Below are positions 54,225 to 63,294 of a stretch of DNA of 64,000 bases, piece after piece. The DNA is taken from NCBI GenBank assembly GCA_041391745.1, contig JAWKNK010000010.1:58832-122831 (forward strand), written 5' to 3'. Source of the DNA: JAIXWP01 sp041391745. GTDB taxonomy: Bacteria; Bacteroidota; Bacteroidia; Flavobacteriales_D; Sanyastnellaceae. Within the stretch, counting starts at the first letter, position 1. Every line of letters starts with the position of its first letter. Below the pieces are notes generated by a model that saw only the letters and a program-made list of their open reading frames with translations, had not been told where the DNA came from and did no database searches. Both the position numbers and the translations under genes were made by a program.

Positions 54225-55558
54225 GATGCAATCTCAGGTAAAGTGATTTTTATACGTTTAATTTTTCGCTTATCTGCTGCCTCCACTCCAAATTTGAATC
54301 CTTCAAATTCAATAAAATCACCTTTATCCAATAGTCTTCCCGCTTGTTCAATTACAAAACCGGCAAGCGTTGTGCTGTCTCCTTTCGCGGCATCAAAAAT
54401 ATCTGGGTCGATTTCCAAGATGCGATAAACATCAATCAAACTGCACTTTCCTTCGAATATATAATTTCGATCATCCAACTTTGAAAAATGAACCTCATCA
54501 TCATCAAATTCATCGGAAATATTTCCAACAATTTCCTCCAAAATATCTTCCAAAGAAACCAAGCCACTCGTTCCGCCATACTCATCTACAACAATAGCTA
54601 AGTGAACTTTTTCCTTCTGAAATTGCTGAAGCAAATCATCGATTTTCTTATTCTCTGGAACAAAAAATGGTTGACGAATAAGTGTTTGCCATTCGAAATC
54701 TGTTTCATCCAAATAAGGAAGCAAATCTTTCACGAATAGGAACCCGACAATTTCATCTGGCGAATTTTTAAATACAGGCCATCTGCTGTAGCCTTTATCC
54801 ATCACAACTTCCAATACCTCAGTAAATGGATCCTCTTCCCATAAAGCAGCGATATCAGTGCGTGGAGTCATAATTGCTCCAGCCTCTTTCTCACCAAATG
54901 TTACGATGCCTTCAAGTATTTTATTTTCTTCTTTTGAAAGGTTATCATCTTGTGTCAATTCCAAGGCGTGTCCCAAATCATCTACCGTAATATTCGGAGA
55001 TGAATAACGCTTCAAACGATCTTCCAGAAAATTGCTGGTAAGCATCAAAACATAGGTCAATGGTGCAAAAAGCTTTTGAATATACTTCAGCGGAATGGAC
55101 ATGAATTTTGCGTATGCAAGGTTATTACTTGTCGCATAAACCTTGGGTATAACCTCTCCAAAAAGTACCAACACAAAAGTGATCGCTACAACATCAATTG
55201 CCGTCTTTACCCAACCAGGATAATCCTGTGCTGGAAAAAACGCAGCGGCCAACTGAGTTGCGAGCAAAACAATCGCAATGTTGATAGCATTATTGGTAAT
55301 GAGAATGGTTGCCAGCAATTGTTTGGGGCCTTTCTCTTTATCAGGAGTCTCAAGCAGATTAATGATTGCTTGACTTCCAGCGTCTTTCGATTCTTTCAAG
55401 TCGGCACGTTGTGCTGGAGTAATTGAAAACATGGCAACCTCGCTGCCACTTATCAATGCACTACATACCAAAAGCAACAGCACAAGCACCAAAAGGCCTG
55501 CGCTGTCTAGAAAAACTGAAATAATTACGTTTCCAAAAATGGAATTGATGATTTCCAA
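54221..55558 (-). CDS. gldE: Gliding-motility protein GldE (CNNM/CorC-type transporter family)
   Basis: 445 residues. The N-terminal DUF21/CNNM membrane domain (about four helices, 10-190, with SGSEVAMFSITPAQR) is followed by a CBS pair (MTPRTDIAALWEEDP, about 232; VDEYGGTSGLVSLEDILEEIVG, about 328-350) and a CorC/HlyC C-terminal domain. The architecture is that of magnesium/cobalt efflux proteins, but in this family the gldD-linked member is GldE, which stabilises GldD. It is encoded between ssb and gldD. Confidence 0.92.
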   Translation of the reverse strand: MEIINSIFGNVIISVFLDSAGLLVLVLLLLVCSALISGSEVAMFSITPAQRADLKESKDAGSQAIINLLETPDKEKGPKQLLATILITNNAINIAIVLLATQLAAAFFPAQDYPGWVKTAIDVVAITFVLVLFGEVIPKVYATSNNLAYAKFMSIPLKYIQKLFAPLTYVLMLTSNFLEDRLKRYSSPNITVDDLGHALELTQDDNLSKEENKILEGIVTFGEKEAGAIMTPRTDIAALWEEDPFTEVLEVVMDKGYSRWPVFKNSPDEIVGFLFVKDLLPYLDETDFEWQTLIRQPFFVPENKKIDDLLQQFQKEKVHLAIVVDEYGGTSGLVSLEDILEEIVGNISDEFDDDEVHFSKLDDRNYIFEGKCSLIDVYRILEIDPDIFDAAKGDSTTLAGFVIEQAGRLLDKGDFIEFEGFKFGVEAADKRKIKRIKITLPEIAS

Positions 55559-55585
55559 AAGAAGTGATGTTCGTTAAACAAAAAG

Positions 55586-56029
55586 TTAGAATGGCAAATC
55601 ATCATCCATAGCCGGTTCAGGCGTAGGTTGTGGTGCCGTTGGAGCAGATTGATAATTGGAAGTTACTGTAGTCGAACCAGCAGATCCGTTTTGTCCTCTC
55701 GGAGTCAAAATCGTCAACTCTTCTACATCCACTTCTGTGATGTACTTCTTCTCTCCATTCGATTCCCAAGAACGATTGCGAAGCTTACCCTCAAGGTAAA
55801 CACTCATTCCTTTCTTAATATAGTCCTGAACAACTTTAGCCAACCCAGCGCGGCGAACAGTAATGTTGTGCCAGTCGGTATTTTCCTTCTGCTCACCTGT
55901 GTTTCTGTCCTTCCATCTTTCTGTAGTTGCAATTCTAAATGTGGCAATCATCCCACCATTATCAAACGTCTTAATTTCAGGATCCGCACCGAGGTTACCG
56001 ATGAGAATCACCTTATTCACACTTGCCAT
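55586..56029 (-). CDS. ssb: Single-stranded DNA-binding protein
   Basis: 147 residues from ATG 56029 (MASVNKVILIGNLGADPE). The OB-fold covers about residues 1-110 (RIATTERWKDRNTGEQKENTDWHNITV), then a short Gly/Pro/Ser tail and the canonical acidic tip DDDLPF at the C-terminus, which binds partner proteins. The upstream Met at 56065 would add 12 hydrophobic residues that overlap the promoter region. It is the first gene of the ssb-gldE-gldD unit. Confidence 0.97.
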   Translation of the reverse strand: MASVNKVILIGNLGADPEIKTFDNGGMIATFRIATTERWKDRNTGEQKENTDWHNITVRRAGLAKVVQDYIKKGMSVYLEGKLRNRSWESNGEKKYITEVDVEELTILTPRGQNGSAGSTTVTSNYQSAPTAPQPTPEPAMDDDLPF

Positions 56030-56067
56030 TTCGTTGAGGTATTTAGTGATTAAAAAATTGAACAAGG

Positions 56068-56075
56068 CAAATATA
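56068..56075 (-). promoter_or_regulatory. -7 box (TATATTTG) for ssb-gldE-gldD
   Basis: Exact TAnnTTTG match on the minus strand, 38 bases upstream of ATG 56029 and downstream of the mutY stop, so ssb-gldE-gldD can be transcribed apart from mutY. Confidence 0.6.
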
Positions 56076-56116
56076 CATCTACCTTTTGCCTAATAACCGA
56101 ATATACTATAATCAAC

Positions 56117-57172
56117 TTATTCATACCAGCCAATTTCTTGTAAATACCGCTCAATCGCACGTGGAATGCCAAGTTCATGAATATCAGATTTCTTTACCCA
56201 TCGACCTTCTTCCCCTTCGATATTCCATTTATTCATAACTTTTATTCGAATAAAGGATATCATCAGCTTGCGATGTGAGAGTATATGCTTCATTTCTGGA
56301 GTAAACGTGCCCACTTCGATTGCTTCTATTTTTTTATTTTTTTGAAAAATGGACCGTAATGCCTCCTCGGCAGTCAACGCCTCTTGGGACTCAACAGCAG
56401 GAAAATCGTAAAGGCCTTCCCAAATCCCTAACCCCTTGCGGCGTCTGAAAAGCACCTCCTGACCTTTTTCGAAGACTCCATAATAAATGTGCACGGTCTG
56501 CACCTTAGTTTTCTTGGACTTCCATGGCAGCTCACCGACCATATTTTGCTGAAGCGCAACACACGACTTGCTTAGCGGACAAGCCGAACAATCTGGATTC
56601 TTCGGCACGCACTGCAGCGCACCAAATTCCATAATCGCTTGATTGTAAGTTGCAGGTTCTTTTCTCGAAATATTTTCTTCGGCCAAGCGTTTAAGTAGGT
56701 TTTGGCCTTCTTTAGAATCAACCGCCTCGGTGATACCAAAATAACGCGACAACACCCGCATCACGTTACCATCGATTACTGGGGCGCATTCATCAAAAGC
56801 AAAGGAAGCGATTGCAGCTGCAGTATACGGCCCCACTCCTTTCAATTTTGATATCTCAGCAGCATTTTCAGGAAAATTCCCTTTATAATCATTTACCACC
56901 TGCTTCGCCGCAAAATGAAGATTGCGAGCACGTGAATAATATCCCAATCCCTGCCAGTCCTTCAAGACTTGATTTTCAGAAGATTGAGCCAAATCCTGAA
57001 CGGTTGGGTAATTTTTTACGAATTTGTGATAATAGGCCATACCCTGATCCACTCGAGTCTGCTGAAGGATCACTTCAGAGAGCCAAATCCTATACGGGTC
57101 GCGCGTTTCACGCCAAGGCAAATCACGTTTGTTAGCTAAATACCAACGAATTATTTCCTTTCCAAAATTCAT
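56117..57172 (-). CDS. mutY: A/G-specific adenine DNA glycosylase
   Basis: 351 residues. It removes adenine opposite 8-oxoguanine. Motifs are the catalytic-Glu region LSEVILQQTRVDQG (about 30-43), the helix-hairpin-helix LKGVGPYTAAAIASFAF with catalytic Asp in VIDGNVMRVLSR (about 110-145), the [4Fe-4S] cluster Cys set C-x6-C-x2-C-x5-C (about 193-209) and a C-terminal NUDIX-like domain with RRRKGLGIWEGLYDFP. Confidence 0.96.
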   Translation of the reverse strand: MNFGKEIIRWYLANKRDLPWRETRDPYRIWLSEVILQQTRVDQGMAYYHKFVKNYPTVQDLAQSSENQVLKDWQGLGYYSRARNLHFAAKQVVNDYKGNFPENAAEISKLKGVGPYTAAAIASFAFDECAPVIDGNVMRVLSRYFGITEAVDSKEGQNLLKRLAEENISRKEPATYNQAIMEFGALQCVPKNPDCSACPLSKSCVALQQNMVGELPWKSKKTKVQTVHIYYGVFEKGQEVLFRRRKGLGIWEGLYDFPAVESQEALTAEEALRSIFQKNKKIEAIEVGTFTPEMKHILSHRKLMISFIRIKVMNKWNIEGEEGRWVKKSDIHELGIPRAIERYLQEIGWYE

Positions 57173-57233
57173 ATTCTAATAAAAAAATGCTAACACTCGG
57201 AAAAACAATGTATTGAAATTGGATGATATACAT

Positions 57234-57241
57234 TATATTTG
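57234..57241 (+). promoter_or_regulatory. -7 box (TATATTTG) for the HU-TPR-COX24 run
   Basis: Exact TAnnTTTG match, 54 bases before ATG 57296. Confidence 0.6.
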
Positions 57242-57295
57242 CCGCCCCAAATTTGAGGGAATATTCAATTATAAAACAATAATACCTAAGGAAAG

Positions 57296-57595
57296 ATGAC
57301 GAAGGCAGATATCGTGACTGACATCTCCAACAAAACAGGGATTAGCAAGGAAGACGTGCTAGCCATTGTTGAAGGATTCATGACCACTGTAAAGAACTCT
57401 ATGGAAAATGGAGAAAATGTTTACCTACGTGGTTTCGGAAGTTTCATCGTAAAGAAACGTGCAGAAAAATTGGGAAGAAACATCTTGGCTAAGACAAGTG
57501 TGGTGATCCCTGCTCACTATGTACCTGCTTTCAAACCAGCGAAGGAATTCGTTGACTCTGTGAAAGAGAAAGTGACTGTGACTGAGCATGCCTAA
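57296..57595 (+). CDS. HU family DNA-binding protein
   Basis: 99 residues. MTKADIVTDISNKTGISKEDV at the start, then the beta-arm region NVYLRGFGSFIVKKRAEKLGRNI with the DNA-contacting basic residues, and VPAFKPAKEFVDSVKEK at the end. It compacts DNA and helps organise the nucleoid. Its 3' end overlaps the TPR gene by 8 bp. Confidence 0.95.
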   Translation: MTKADIVTDISNKTGISKEDVLAIVEGFMTTVKNSMENGENVYLRGFGSFIVKKRAEKLGRNILAKTSVVIPAHYVPAFKPAKEFVDSVKEKVTVTEHA

Positions 57596-58178
57596 ACAAA
57601 AAGGCATATTCATCCTTTTACTCATTAGCCTTGGGCTAGTCGTTCTTTTTTTACTCTTACCAAAACAACCTGCCAGCGTTAGAGAAAAGGCAAACAATCC
57701 TATAGATAAGGATTCGCTAAAACTCATGCAAGCAGTAGAGTTGGTAAATGGTTCCAACCCAATGGAAGGCATCATGATGCTACGAGAAATCATAGCAGAA
57801 GATGAAAACAATGTGGAAGCGCAATATTGGCTTGGCGTATTTTCAGTACGCTCTGGTCAGCTCGATAAAGCCGTAGAACGCTTCAACAAAGTGATTGAAA
57901 TCCGCCCGGACTATATCGCAGCTTTCATTGATCTTGGAGGCATGTATGTGGAAATGGATAGCACCGAAAAAGGTCTAGCTTATTTTCACAAAGGAATCGA
58001 AATCGATTCTACCAACAACTACGCGCTATTGTTTTCTGCTCAAGCAGAAGAACAATTGGGACTTTTGGAAGATGCAAGAATGCACTACAAGCAATTGCTA
58101 AGACATAACACCGACACCGTTGTGGTGAAACGTGTGAATGAATTTATAAATAGAATAGAAACAACATTAAACCGTTAA
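57588..58178 (+). CDS. Tetratricopeptide-repeat membrane-anchored protein
   Basis: 196 residues. An N-terminal transmembrane helix (about 6-26) and a helical domain with three to four TPR-type units (VEAQYWLGVFSVRSGQLDKAVERFNKVIEIRPDYIAAFIDLGGMYVEM and similar, about 75-165). TPRs mediate protein contact; partner unknown. It is translated from inside the HU gene end and precedes a small basic protein gene by 4 bp, so it appears to belong to the same operon. Confidence 0.85.
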   Translation: MPKQKGIFILLLISLGLVVLFLLLPKQPASVREKANNPIDKDSLKLMQAVELVNGSNPMEGIMMLREIIAEDENNVEAQYWLGVFSVRSGQLDKAVERFNKVIEIRPDYIAAFIDLGGMYVEMDSTEKGLAYFHKGIEIDSTNNYALLFSAQAEEQLGLLEDARMHYKQLLRHNTDTVVVKRVNEFINRIETTLNR

Positions 58179-58182
58179 AAAA

Positions 58183-58278
58183 ATGCCTTGCGGTAAAAAA
58201 AGAAAGCGCCATAAGATGGCTACGCACAAAAGAAAGAAGCGTCTAAGAAAGAATCGTCACAAGAAAAAAGTACGCTAG
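58183..58278 (+). CDS. Small basic AURKAIP1/COX24-domain protein (31 residues)
   Basis: Very basic 31-residue product, MPCGKKRKRHKMATHKRKKR then LRKNRHKKKVR. This matches the short Bacteroidota proteins annotated with the AURKAIP1/COX24 (mS38) domain, whose mitochondrial relatives are small-subunit ribosomal proteins. It is 4 bp after the TPR stop and before the RNase E/G gene. It is too short for routine gene finders. I judge the family assignment good, and a ribosomal role as inference. Confidence 0.85.
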   Translation: MPCGKKRKRHKMATHKRKKRLRKNRHKKKVR

Positions 58279-58322
58279 TCTGATTTTTTTCAGACAGTGG
58301 CTCTTTTCTAGTCACATAGTAT

Positions 58323-58366
58323 TTTCGAAAACACTTTCTCATCCCTTGAGTAAAGTGTTTTCGAAA
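58323..58366. promoter_or_regulatory. Long inverted repeat (15-bp perfect stem) in front of RNase E/G
   Basis: TTTCGAAAACACTTT at 58323-58337 pairs perfectly with AAAGTGTTTTCGAAA at 58352-58366. Inside, CTCA (58338-58341) pairs with TGAG (58347-58350), leaving a 5-nt loop and one bulge. No T tract follows on the plus strand, so it is not an ordinary terminator. It lies 77 bases upstream of the rng start, probably in its leader. It could be a processing or autoregulation site, or a transcript-end structure for the preceding operon. Confidence 0.7.
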
Positions 58367-58442
58367 TACCTCCTGCTTCTTTATAGGACTGAAGGATACT
58401 TCATGTCCTAATTTATTATTATATCTATTTCATTCGATTCCA

Positions 58443-59996
58443 TTGAATGCAGAACTGGTCATAAATGCTACACCAACAGGTGTGGATATCGCCCTATTGC
58501 ATGATAAAAGTTTGATTGAGCTCCACCGTGAGCAACGCAATCAACAATATGCTGTGGGTGATGTTTACCTTGGTAGAGTGAGGAAATTAATTCCTCACCT
58601 CAACGCCGCTTTCGTTGACGTTGGGTATGACAAAGATGCTTTCTTGCATTACTTGGACCTTGGTCCTCAGTTCGCATCACTCAATCAATTTACCAGAAAG
58701 ACCATCAGCGGTGAACAGAAGTCTGCCGATTTGATGAACTTCCAAATGAGTCAAGATATTCACAAGGAAGGTAAAATCAAAGATGTTCTTGGTCAAGGTT
58801 ATGTGATTCCGGTTCAAGTAGCGAAAGAACCTATTTCTCAAAAAGGTCCTCGCCTCACCTCTGAAATTACTATTGCCGGTAGATACCTTGTATTGGTTCC
58901 ATTTAGCAACAAAGTTTCTTTATCTTCTCGCATCACCGATGATGCAGAGCGTGATAGACTCCGCAAATTGATGCAAAGCATTCGCCCATCGAACATGGGA
59001 GTAATCATTCGTACACAAGCGGAAGGAACTAGCGTAACTGAATTAGATCAGGATCTACAAGACTTGGTGAAAAGATGGGAAGAGATGTACAAGAATATGC
59101 GCAATGCAAGACCTCCGCAGCGCATTCTTGGCGAAATAGATAAAACTTCATCTGTTCTACGCGATCTACTCAACGACAACTTCACCAACATTCACGTGAA
59201 TGATGAACAAGTTGCCGCTGTTGTAAGAGGTTATATGAAGAGTATCGCTCCTTCTCAAGAAAATATCATCAAGCTTCATAAAGTTGCCGACCTTTTCGAT
59301 GCATTCAACATTCATCGTCAAATCAAAGCTTCTTTTGGAAAGCAGGTAAACTTGAAAAGCGGTGCATATCTAATCGTAGAACATACCGAGGCAATGCACG
59401 TAATTGACATTAACAGTGGTAATCGCAAGAATGCGACTGTAAAGGATCAAGAAGAAAATGCATTGCAAACCAACATCGAATGTGCGAAAGAAGTAGCGCG
59501 CTTGCTACGTCTGCGCGACATGGGTGGCATTATCTGTATCGACTTTATCGATATGCAAAATCGCGACAATCAGCGCAAATTGCACGATGCTCTCAAAGAC
59601 TTTATGGCGGAAGACAAGGCAAAGCACAATGTTCTTGCTCCAAGTAAATTCGGTGTTGTAGAAATTACTCGTGAACGAGTTAAACCAGTTACAAAAGTTA
59701 CGACCACTGAAAAGTGTCCAAGCTGCGATGGAAAAGGTGTTGTACAGGCTTCTGTATTGTTTACAGATGAGCTTGAAAATGCTGTGAGAGTCCTCAGCGA
59801 AGAAGGTACACACAAAGAGTTACTCCTTATCGTTCACCCAATGGCTGAAGCCTATTTGAACAAAGGACTCTTCTCGAATATCACCAAAAAGTGGGGTAAA
59901 AAATATAGCGTAAAACTCAAAGTTGAAGCTTCATCTTCAAGTGAGTTTTTGGAGTTTCACTTCTTTGATAAAAATGGCGAAGAAATCGCCATTTGA
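58443..59996 (+). CDS. rng: Ribonuclease E/G family protein (RNase G-like), TTG start
   Basis: 517 residues. This endoribonuclease processes rRNA and mRNA. The S1 domain is near the N-terminus (VGDVYLGRVRKLIPHLNAAFVDVGYDKDAFLHYLD, about 40-75), with a Bacteroidota insertion to about 120. The catalytic part has the metal-binding Asp residues in MHVIDINSGNRK and GGIICIDFIDMQN (about 320-370) and a CPSCDGKG zinc-link motif (about 427). TTG 58443 is the only start that keeps the N-terminal beta strand NAELVINATP. Confidence 0.92.
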   Translation: MNAELVINATPTGVDIALLHDKSLIELHREQRNQQYAVGDVYLGRVRKLIPHLNAAFVDVGYDKDAFLHYLDLGPQFASLNQFTRKTISGEQKSADLMNFQMSQDIHKEGKIKDVLGQGYVIPVQVAKEPISQKGPRLTSEITIAGRYLVLVPFSNKVSLSSRITDDAERDRLRKLMQSIRPSNMGVIIRTQAEGTSVTELDQDLQDLVKRWEEMYKNMRNARPPQRILGEIDKTSSVLRDLLNDNFTNIHVNDEQVAAVVRGYMKSIAPSQENIIKLHKVADLFDAFNIHRQIKASFGKQVNLKSGAYLIVEHTEAMHVIDINSGNRKNATVKDQEENALQTNIECAKEVARLLRLRDMGGIICIDFIDMQNRDNQRKLHDALKDFMAEDKAKHNVLAPSKFGVVEITRERVKPVTKVTTTEKCPSCDGKGVVQASVLFTDELENAVRVLSEEGTHKELLLIVHPMAEAYLNKGLFSNITKKWGKKYSVKLKVEASSSSEFLEFHFFDKNGEEIAI

Positions 59997-59997
59997 T

Positions 59998-61227
59998 CTA
60001 CTTCTTAAAAGCCAGAAAGTACTTCTCAACTGATTCACTCAGGGCATTCAATGTCAAGTGATCGCTTGCCTCCGATGCATCCACGATAGATCCGTCTTTC
60101 ATTTTCACTTTGATTCCGTCCGTCTTCACATTATAGGCTCGATTGTAAACTCTATCAGCTATTACAAAGTAGGATGCCTCTTCCTCTGTGAAATTATATG
60201 CAGCAGCAATTTCTTTCACCTTAGCACGCACTTTTTCTTCAGAAATTGGAGTACGCGACATTTCAATTTTGAACAACTTTCTATTCACGATACCACTCGC
60301 AAGCTCAGCCAAGACGCGGTCTTCATGAAACTGCCATACTTTCACAGCACTCATTATGTCAAAATCATCTAGTTGTATAAAGTGGTTTAATGCTGTACTG
60401 TCTTTATCAAAATCTTCCTTACCAATTCTGTTGTATAAGAAATAATATAGCGCTGGTGAGCAGAATAAAGTCTCACCTGCCTCCGCCAAAAACTTTGCTC
60501 TCTTCAAAACATTTACCAGCATGAATTCTGCACTCAATACTGTCTTGTGCAAGTACACTTGCCAATACATGAACCTGCGCGCCACAATAAACTTCTCAAT
60601 GCTGTAAATACCCTTTTCTTCCACCACCAATTTATCGTCAACTACATCGAGCATTTTTATTAAGCGCTCACTACCTACTTGACCTTCTACCACACCGGTG
60701 AAAAAACTATCTCTCGCCAAATAGTCCAAACGATCCATATCCAATTGGCTACTTACAAGTTGATGAAGAAAGCGCTTGGGATATTTATCATTGAATATTT
60801 GAATCGCTAAATCGAACATTCCTCCACGTTGCTTATTCAACTCTTCCATCAAATAAGCACTGATTTGTTCGTGATGTACCTTGTTTACAATGCTATGCTC
60901 TAAAGCATGACTGAAAGGTCCATGTCCAATATCATGAAACAAAATAGCATATAGACATCCTTGCTCCTCCTCCTTCGATATCTCATGACCTTTGTATCGA
61001 ATTTCTTCAATGGCATTTTGCATCAAATGCAATGCGCCTATGGCATGCTGAAAGCGATTGTGAACGGCTCCAGGATAAACCAAGTAAGACAGTCCCAACT
61101 GCGCTATTCTGCGCAAACGCTGAAAGTAAGCATGATCAATGAGATCGAGCAAAACATCGTGTCTGAACGTGACAAATCCGTACACCGGATCATTGATAAT
61201 TTTCCTTTTATTCGAGGTAGAAGCCAT
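59998..61227 (-). CDS. HD-domain phosphohydrolase (dGTPase-like superfamily)
   Basis: 409 residues. The HD domain is N-terminal: VHNRFQHAIGALHL (His about 55-60), then AILFHDIGHGPFSHALEHS with the HD pair (about 95-105), and DMDRLDYLARD (about 165). Family members hydrolyse phosphate esters, often dNTPs, but this group is mostly uncharacterised and the substrate is unknown. It is divergent from porX with a 72-bp gap. Its stop lies 1 bp from that of rng, tail to tail. Confidence 0.88.
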   Translation of the reverse strand: MASTSNKRKIINDPVYGFVTFRHDVLLDLIDHAYFQRLRRIAQLGLSYLVYPGAVHNRFQHAIGALHLMQNAIEEIRYKGHEISKEEEQGCLYAILFHDIGHGPFSHALEHSIVNKVHHEQISAYLMEELNKQRGGMFDLAIQIFNDKYPKRFLHQLVSSQLDMDRLDYLARDSFFTGVVEGQVGSERLIKMLDVVDDKLVVEEKGIYSIEKFIVARRFMYWQVYLHKTVLSAEFMLVNVLKRAKFLAEAGETLFCSPALYYFLYNRIGKEDFDKDSTALNHFIQLDDFDIMSAVKVWQFHEDRVLAELASGIVNRKLFKIEMSRTPISEEKVRAKVKEIAAAYNFTEEEASYFVIADRVYNRAYNVKTDGIKVKMKDGSIVDASEASDHLTLNALSESVEKYFLAFKK

Positions 61228-61299
61228 ATTTTGAAATCTGATGCAATATTAGTGAGGAAAATTGGTTGTGATTCTTAGCTTTACCCTCAAATATTCAAT

Positions 61300-62853
61300 A
61301 TGGCAAACGAACGCATATTATGGGCAGATGATGAAATTGATTTGCTCAAACCACATATCATCTTTCTAGAACAAAAAGGATACATCGTATCCACTGCCAA
61401 TAACGGTCGAGACGCCATCGACATGGTCAAGGAAAATTACTTCGACATCGTTTTTCTTGATGAAAATATGCCAGGTCTTAGCGGACTTCAAGTGCTTCCA
61501 GAAATCAAAACCATTGACCCTACCCTTCCAGTAATAATGATTACGAAAAGTGAAGAGGAAAGTATCATGGAAGATGCCATTGGCTCTAAAATTTCAGACT
61601 ACCTCATCAAACCAGTCAACCCCAATCAAATTTTGCTTTCTGTAAAAAAGAATTTGGATGAAAAGAGATTGGTCAGCGAAAAAACCACTAGCGATTATCG
61701 CCAAGAATTCCGTGAAATTTCAATGCAGCTTGGAGACCGCATGAATCACGGAGAATGGAGCACGTTTTATAAGAAACTTGTTCGATGGAGCATGGAACTC
61801 GAACGTTCTACCGACGAGGGAATGACTCAAATTTTTGAAACTCAAAAGCAAGAAGCGAACGAACAATTCTCGAAGTTTATTAAAAATAATTATATCAATT
61901 GGTTGAAAGGTTCTGATGGACCAATCATGTCGCATACCCTGGTGAAAAATAAAGTTGTTCCGATTCTCAAAGAATCTGGTGACAAAACGGTTTTCATGGT
62001 GGTGATTGATAATCTTCGCTTTGACCAGTGGAAAGTGATTGCTCCAAAGTTGAAAGAACATTTCCGAGTTGACGACGAAGAAATATTCTACAGCATTCTT
62101 CCAACCGCAACACACTACGCGAGAAACGCGCTGTTTGCCGGTTTGATGCCAAGTGAAATTGCTCGTATTCACCCTAATCTTTGGAAAAACGAAGAGGATG
62201 AAGGCGGAAAGAACATGCACGAAGACGAACTTATGGGCGCTCAGCTGAAGCGTCTTGGTTTCGATATCAAATGGAGCTACAATAAGATTACTCAACTGCA
62301 ACAAGGACGAAAGTTGTCTGATCAATTCTCCAATTTGATGACCAATAAGCTCAACGTTATCGTTTACAATTTCGTTGACATGTTGAGCCACGCTCGTACA
62401 GAAATGGAGGTAATAAAAGAACTTGCTGATGATGAACCAGCATACCGTTCACTTACTGACAGTTGGTTTGAGCACTCACCTCTTCTTGAAATTTTGAAAA
62501 AAGTGGCGGAAAACAATTGCCGATTAATCATAACTACAGACCACGGAACAGTTCGTGTGGACAACCCAGTGAAGGTAATTGGAGATCGAAATACAAATAC
62601 CAACTTGAGATATAAAGCAGGAAAAAATTTGAACTACAACCCTAAGGAAGTGTTTGAAATTAAAAATCCAGCCGATGGATTCTTGCCTAAGTCGAATATC
62701 AGTACATCCTATATTTTTGCTCAAAACAGAGATTTTTTTGTTTACCCAAACAATTATAATCACTTCGTAAATTTCTACTCAAATACCTTCCAACATGGGG
62801 GTATTTCGTTAGAAGAAATTTTGATTCCGTTTATCGCACTGCAAGCAAAGTAA
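61300..62853 (+). CDS. porX: T9SS regulator PorX (response regulator with PglZ/alkaline-phosphatase-like domain)
   Basis: 517 residues. The receiver domain has acidic pocket ADDE (about 9-12), phosphoacceptor Asp54 (FLDENMPG) and Lys near 103 (YLIKPVN). A helical linker leads to a PglZ domain from about 200 (VVIDNLRFDQWKVI; PTATHYARNALFAGLMP; FVDMLSHART; ITTDHGTVR), with metal-binding Asp/His residues characteristic of the alkaline phosphatase superfamily. In Porphyromonas, PorX with PorY controls T9SS expression; the PglZ part acts on nucleotide second messengers. PorY is not in the window. tsaE begins on the last base of this gene's stop. Confidence 0.95.
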   Translation: MANERILWADDEIDLLKPHIIFLEQKGYIVSTANNGRDAIDMVKENYFDIVFLDENMPGLSGLQVLPEIKTIDPTLPVIMITKSEEESIMEDAIGSKISDYLIKPVNPNQILLSVKKNLDEKRLVSEKTTSDYRQEFREISMQLGDRMNHGEWSTFYKKLVRWSMELERSTDEGMTQIFETQKQEANEQFSKFIKNNYINWLKGSDGPIMSHTLVKNKVVPILKESGDKTVFMVVIDNLRFDQWKVIAPKLKEHFRVDDEEIFYSILPTATHYARNALFAGLMPSEIARIHPNLWKNEEDEGGKNMHEDELMGAQLKRLGFDIKWSYNKITQLQQGRKLSDQFSNLMTNKLNVIVYNFVDMLSHARTEMEVIKELADDEPAYRSLTDSWFEHSPLLEILKKVAENNCRLIITTDHGTVRVDNPVKVIGDRNTNTNLRYKAGKNLNYNPKEVFEIKNPADGFLPKSNISTSYIFAQNRDFFVYPNNYNHFVNFYSNTFQHGGISLEEILIPFIALQAK

Positions 62854-63284
62854 TGTTGGAGTCCAAAAATTATTTGATTAATAGTCTTGAAGAAATTGAT
62901 GGTGTAGCCGATCAATTCTTAAAAGACTTTCCCGGGCTGCATACTTTTCTTTTTAATGGAGAAATGGGTGCAGGGAAAACGACCTTCATCAATGCTCTAT
63001 GCAGAAGTTTAGGAATTGAAAACAGTTCAAGTCCAACATTTTCCATTGTAAACGATTATCTCACTCCTGATGGAGTCCAAGTCTATCATTTCGATTTGTA
63101 TCGTCTGAGAAATTTGAGGGAAGCGTATGACATCGGATTTGAAGAATATCTTGAAAGCGATGCTATTATTTTCATTGAATGGCCAGAAAAAGCCTCTGAG
63201 CTGATTCTACCTCCTTTCGTGGAGGTAAGTATAGAAACAGAAAAGGGCCATCGAAAAATCGAGGCCCGTTATATTTCAGCGTAA
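62853..63284 (+). CDS. tsaE: tRNA threonylcarbamoyladenosine biosynthesis ATPase TsaE
   Basis: 143 residues. Helps make t6A37 on ANN-decoding tRNAs. Walker A is GEMGAGKTTF (about 36), followed by the SSPTFSIVNDY region (about 60) and YHFDLYRL (about 82), then IFIEWPEKA. It overlaps porX by one base (TAATG), so it is translated from the same mRNA. Confidence 0.95.
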   Translation: MLESKNYLINSLEEIDGVADQFLKDFPGLHTFLFNGEMGAGKTTFINALCRSLGIENSSSPTFSIVNDYLTPDGVQVYHFDLYRLRNLREAYDIGFEEYLESDAIIFIEWPEKASELILPPFVEVSIETEKGHRKIEARYISA

Positions 63285-63294
63285 TTTTATCTAA

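Noticed and set aside
63245..63270. GC-rich inverted repeat (GGGCCATCGA / TCGAGGCCC) near the end of tsaE as terminator
   Set aside because: It is inside the coding sequence, imperfect, and has no T tract after it.
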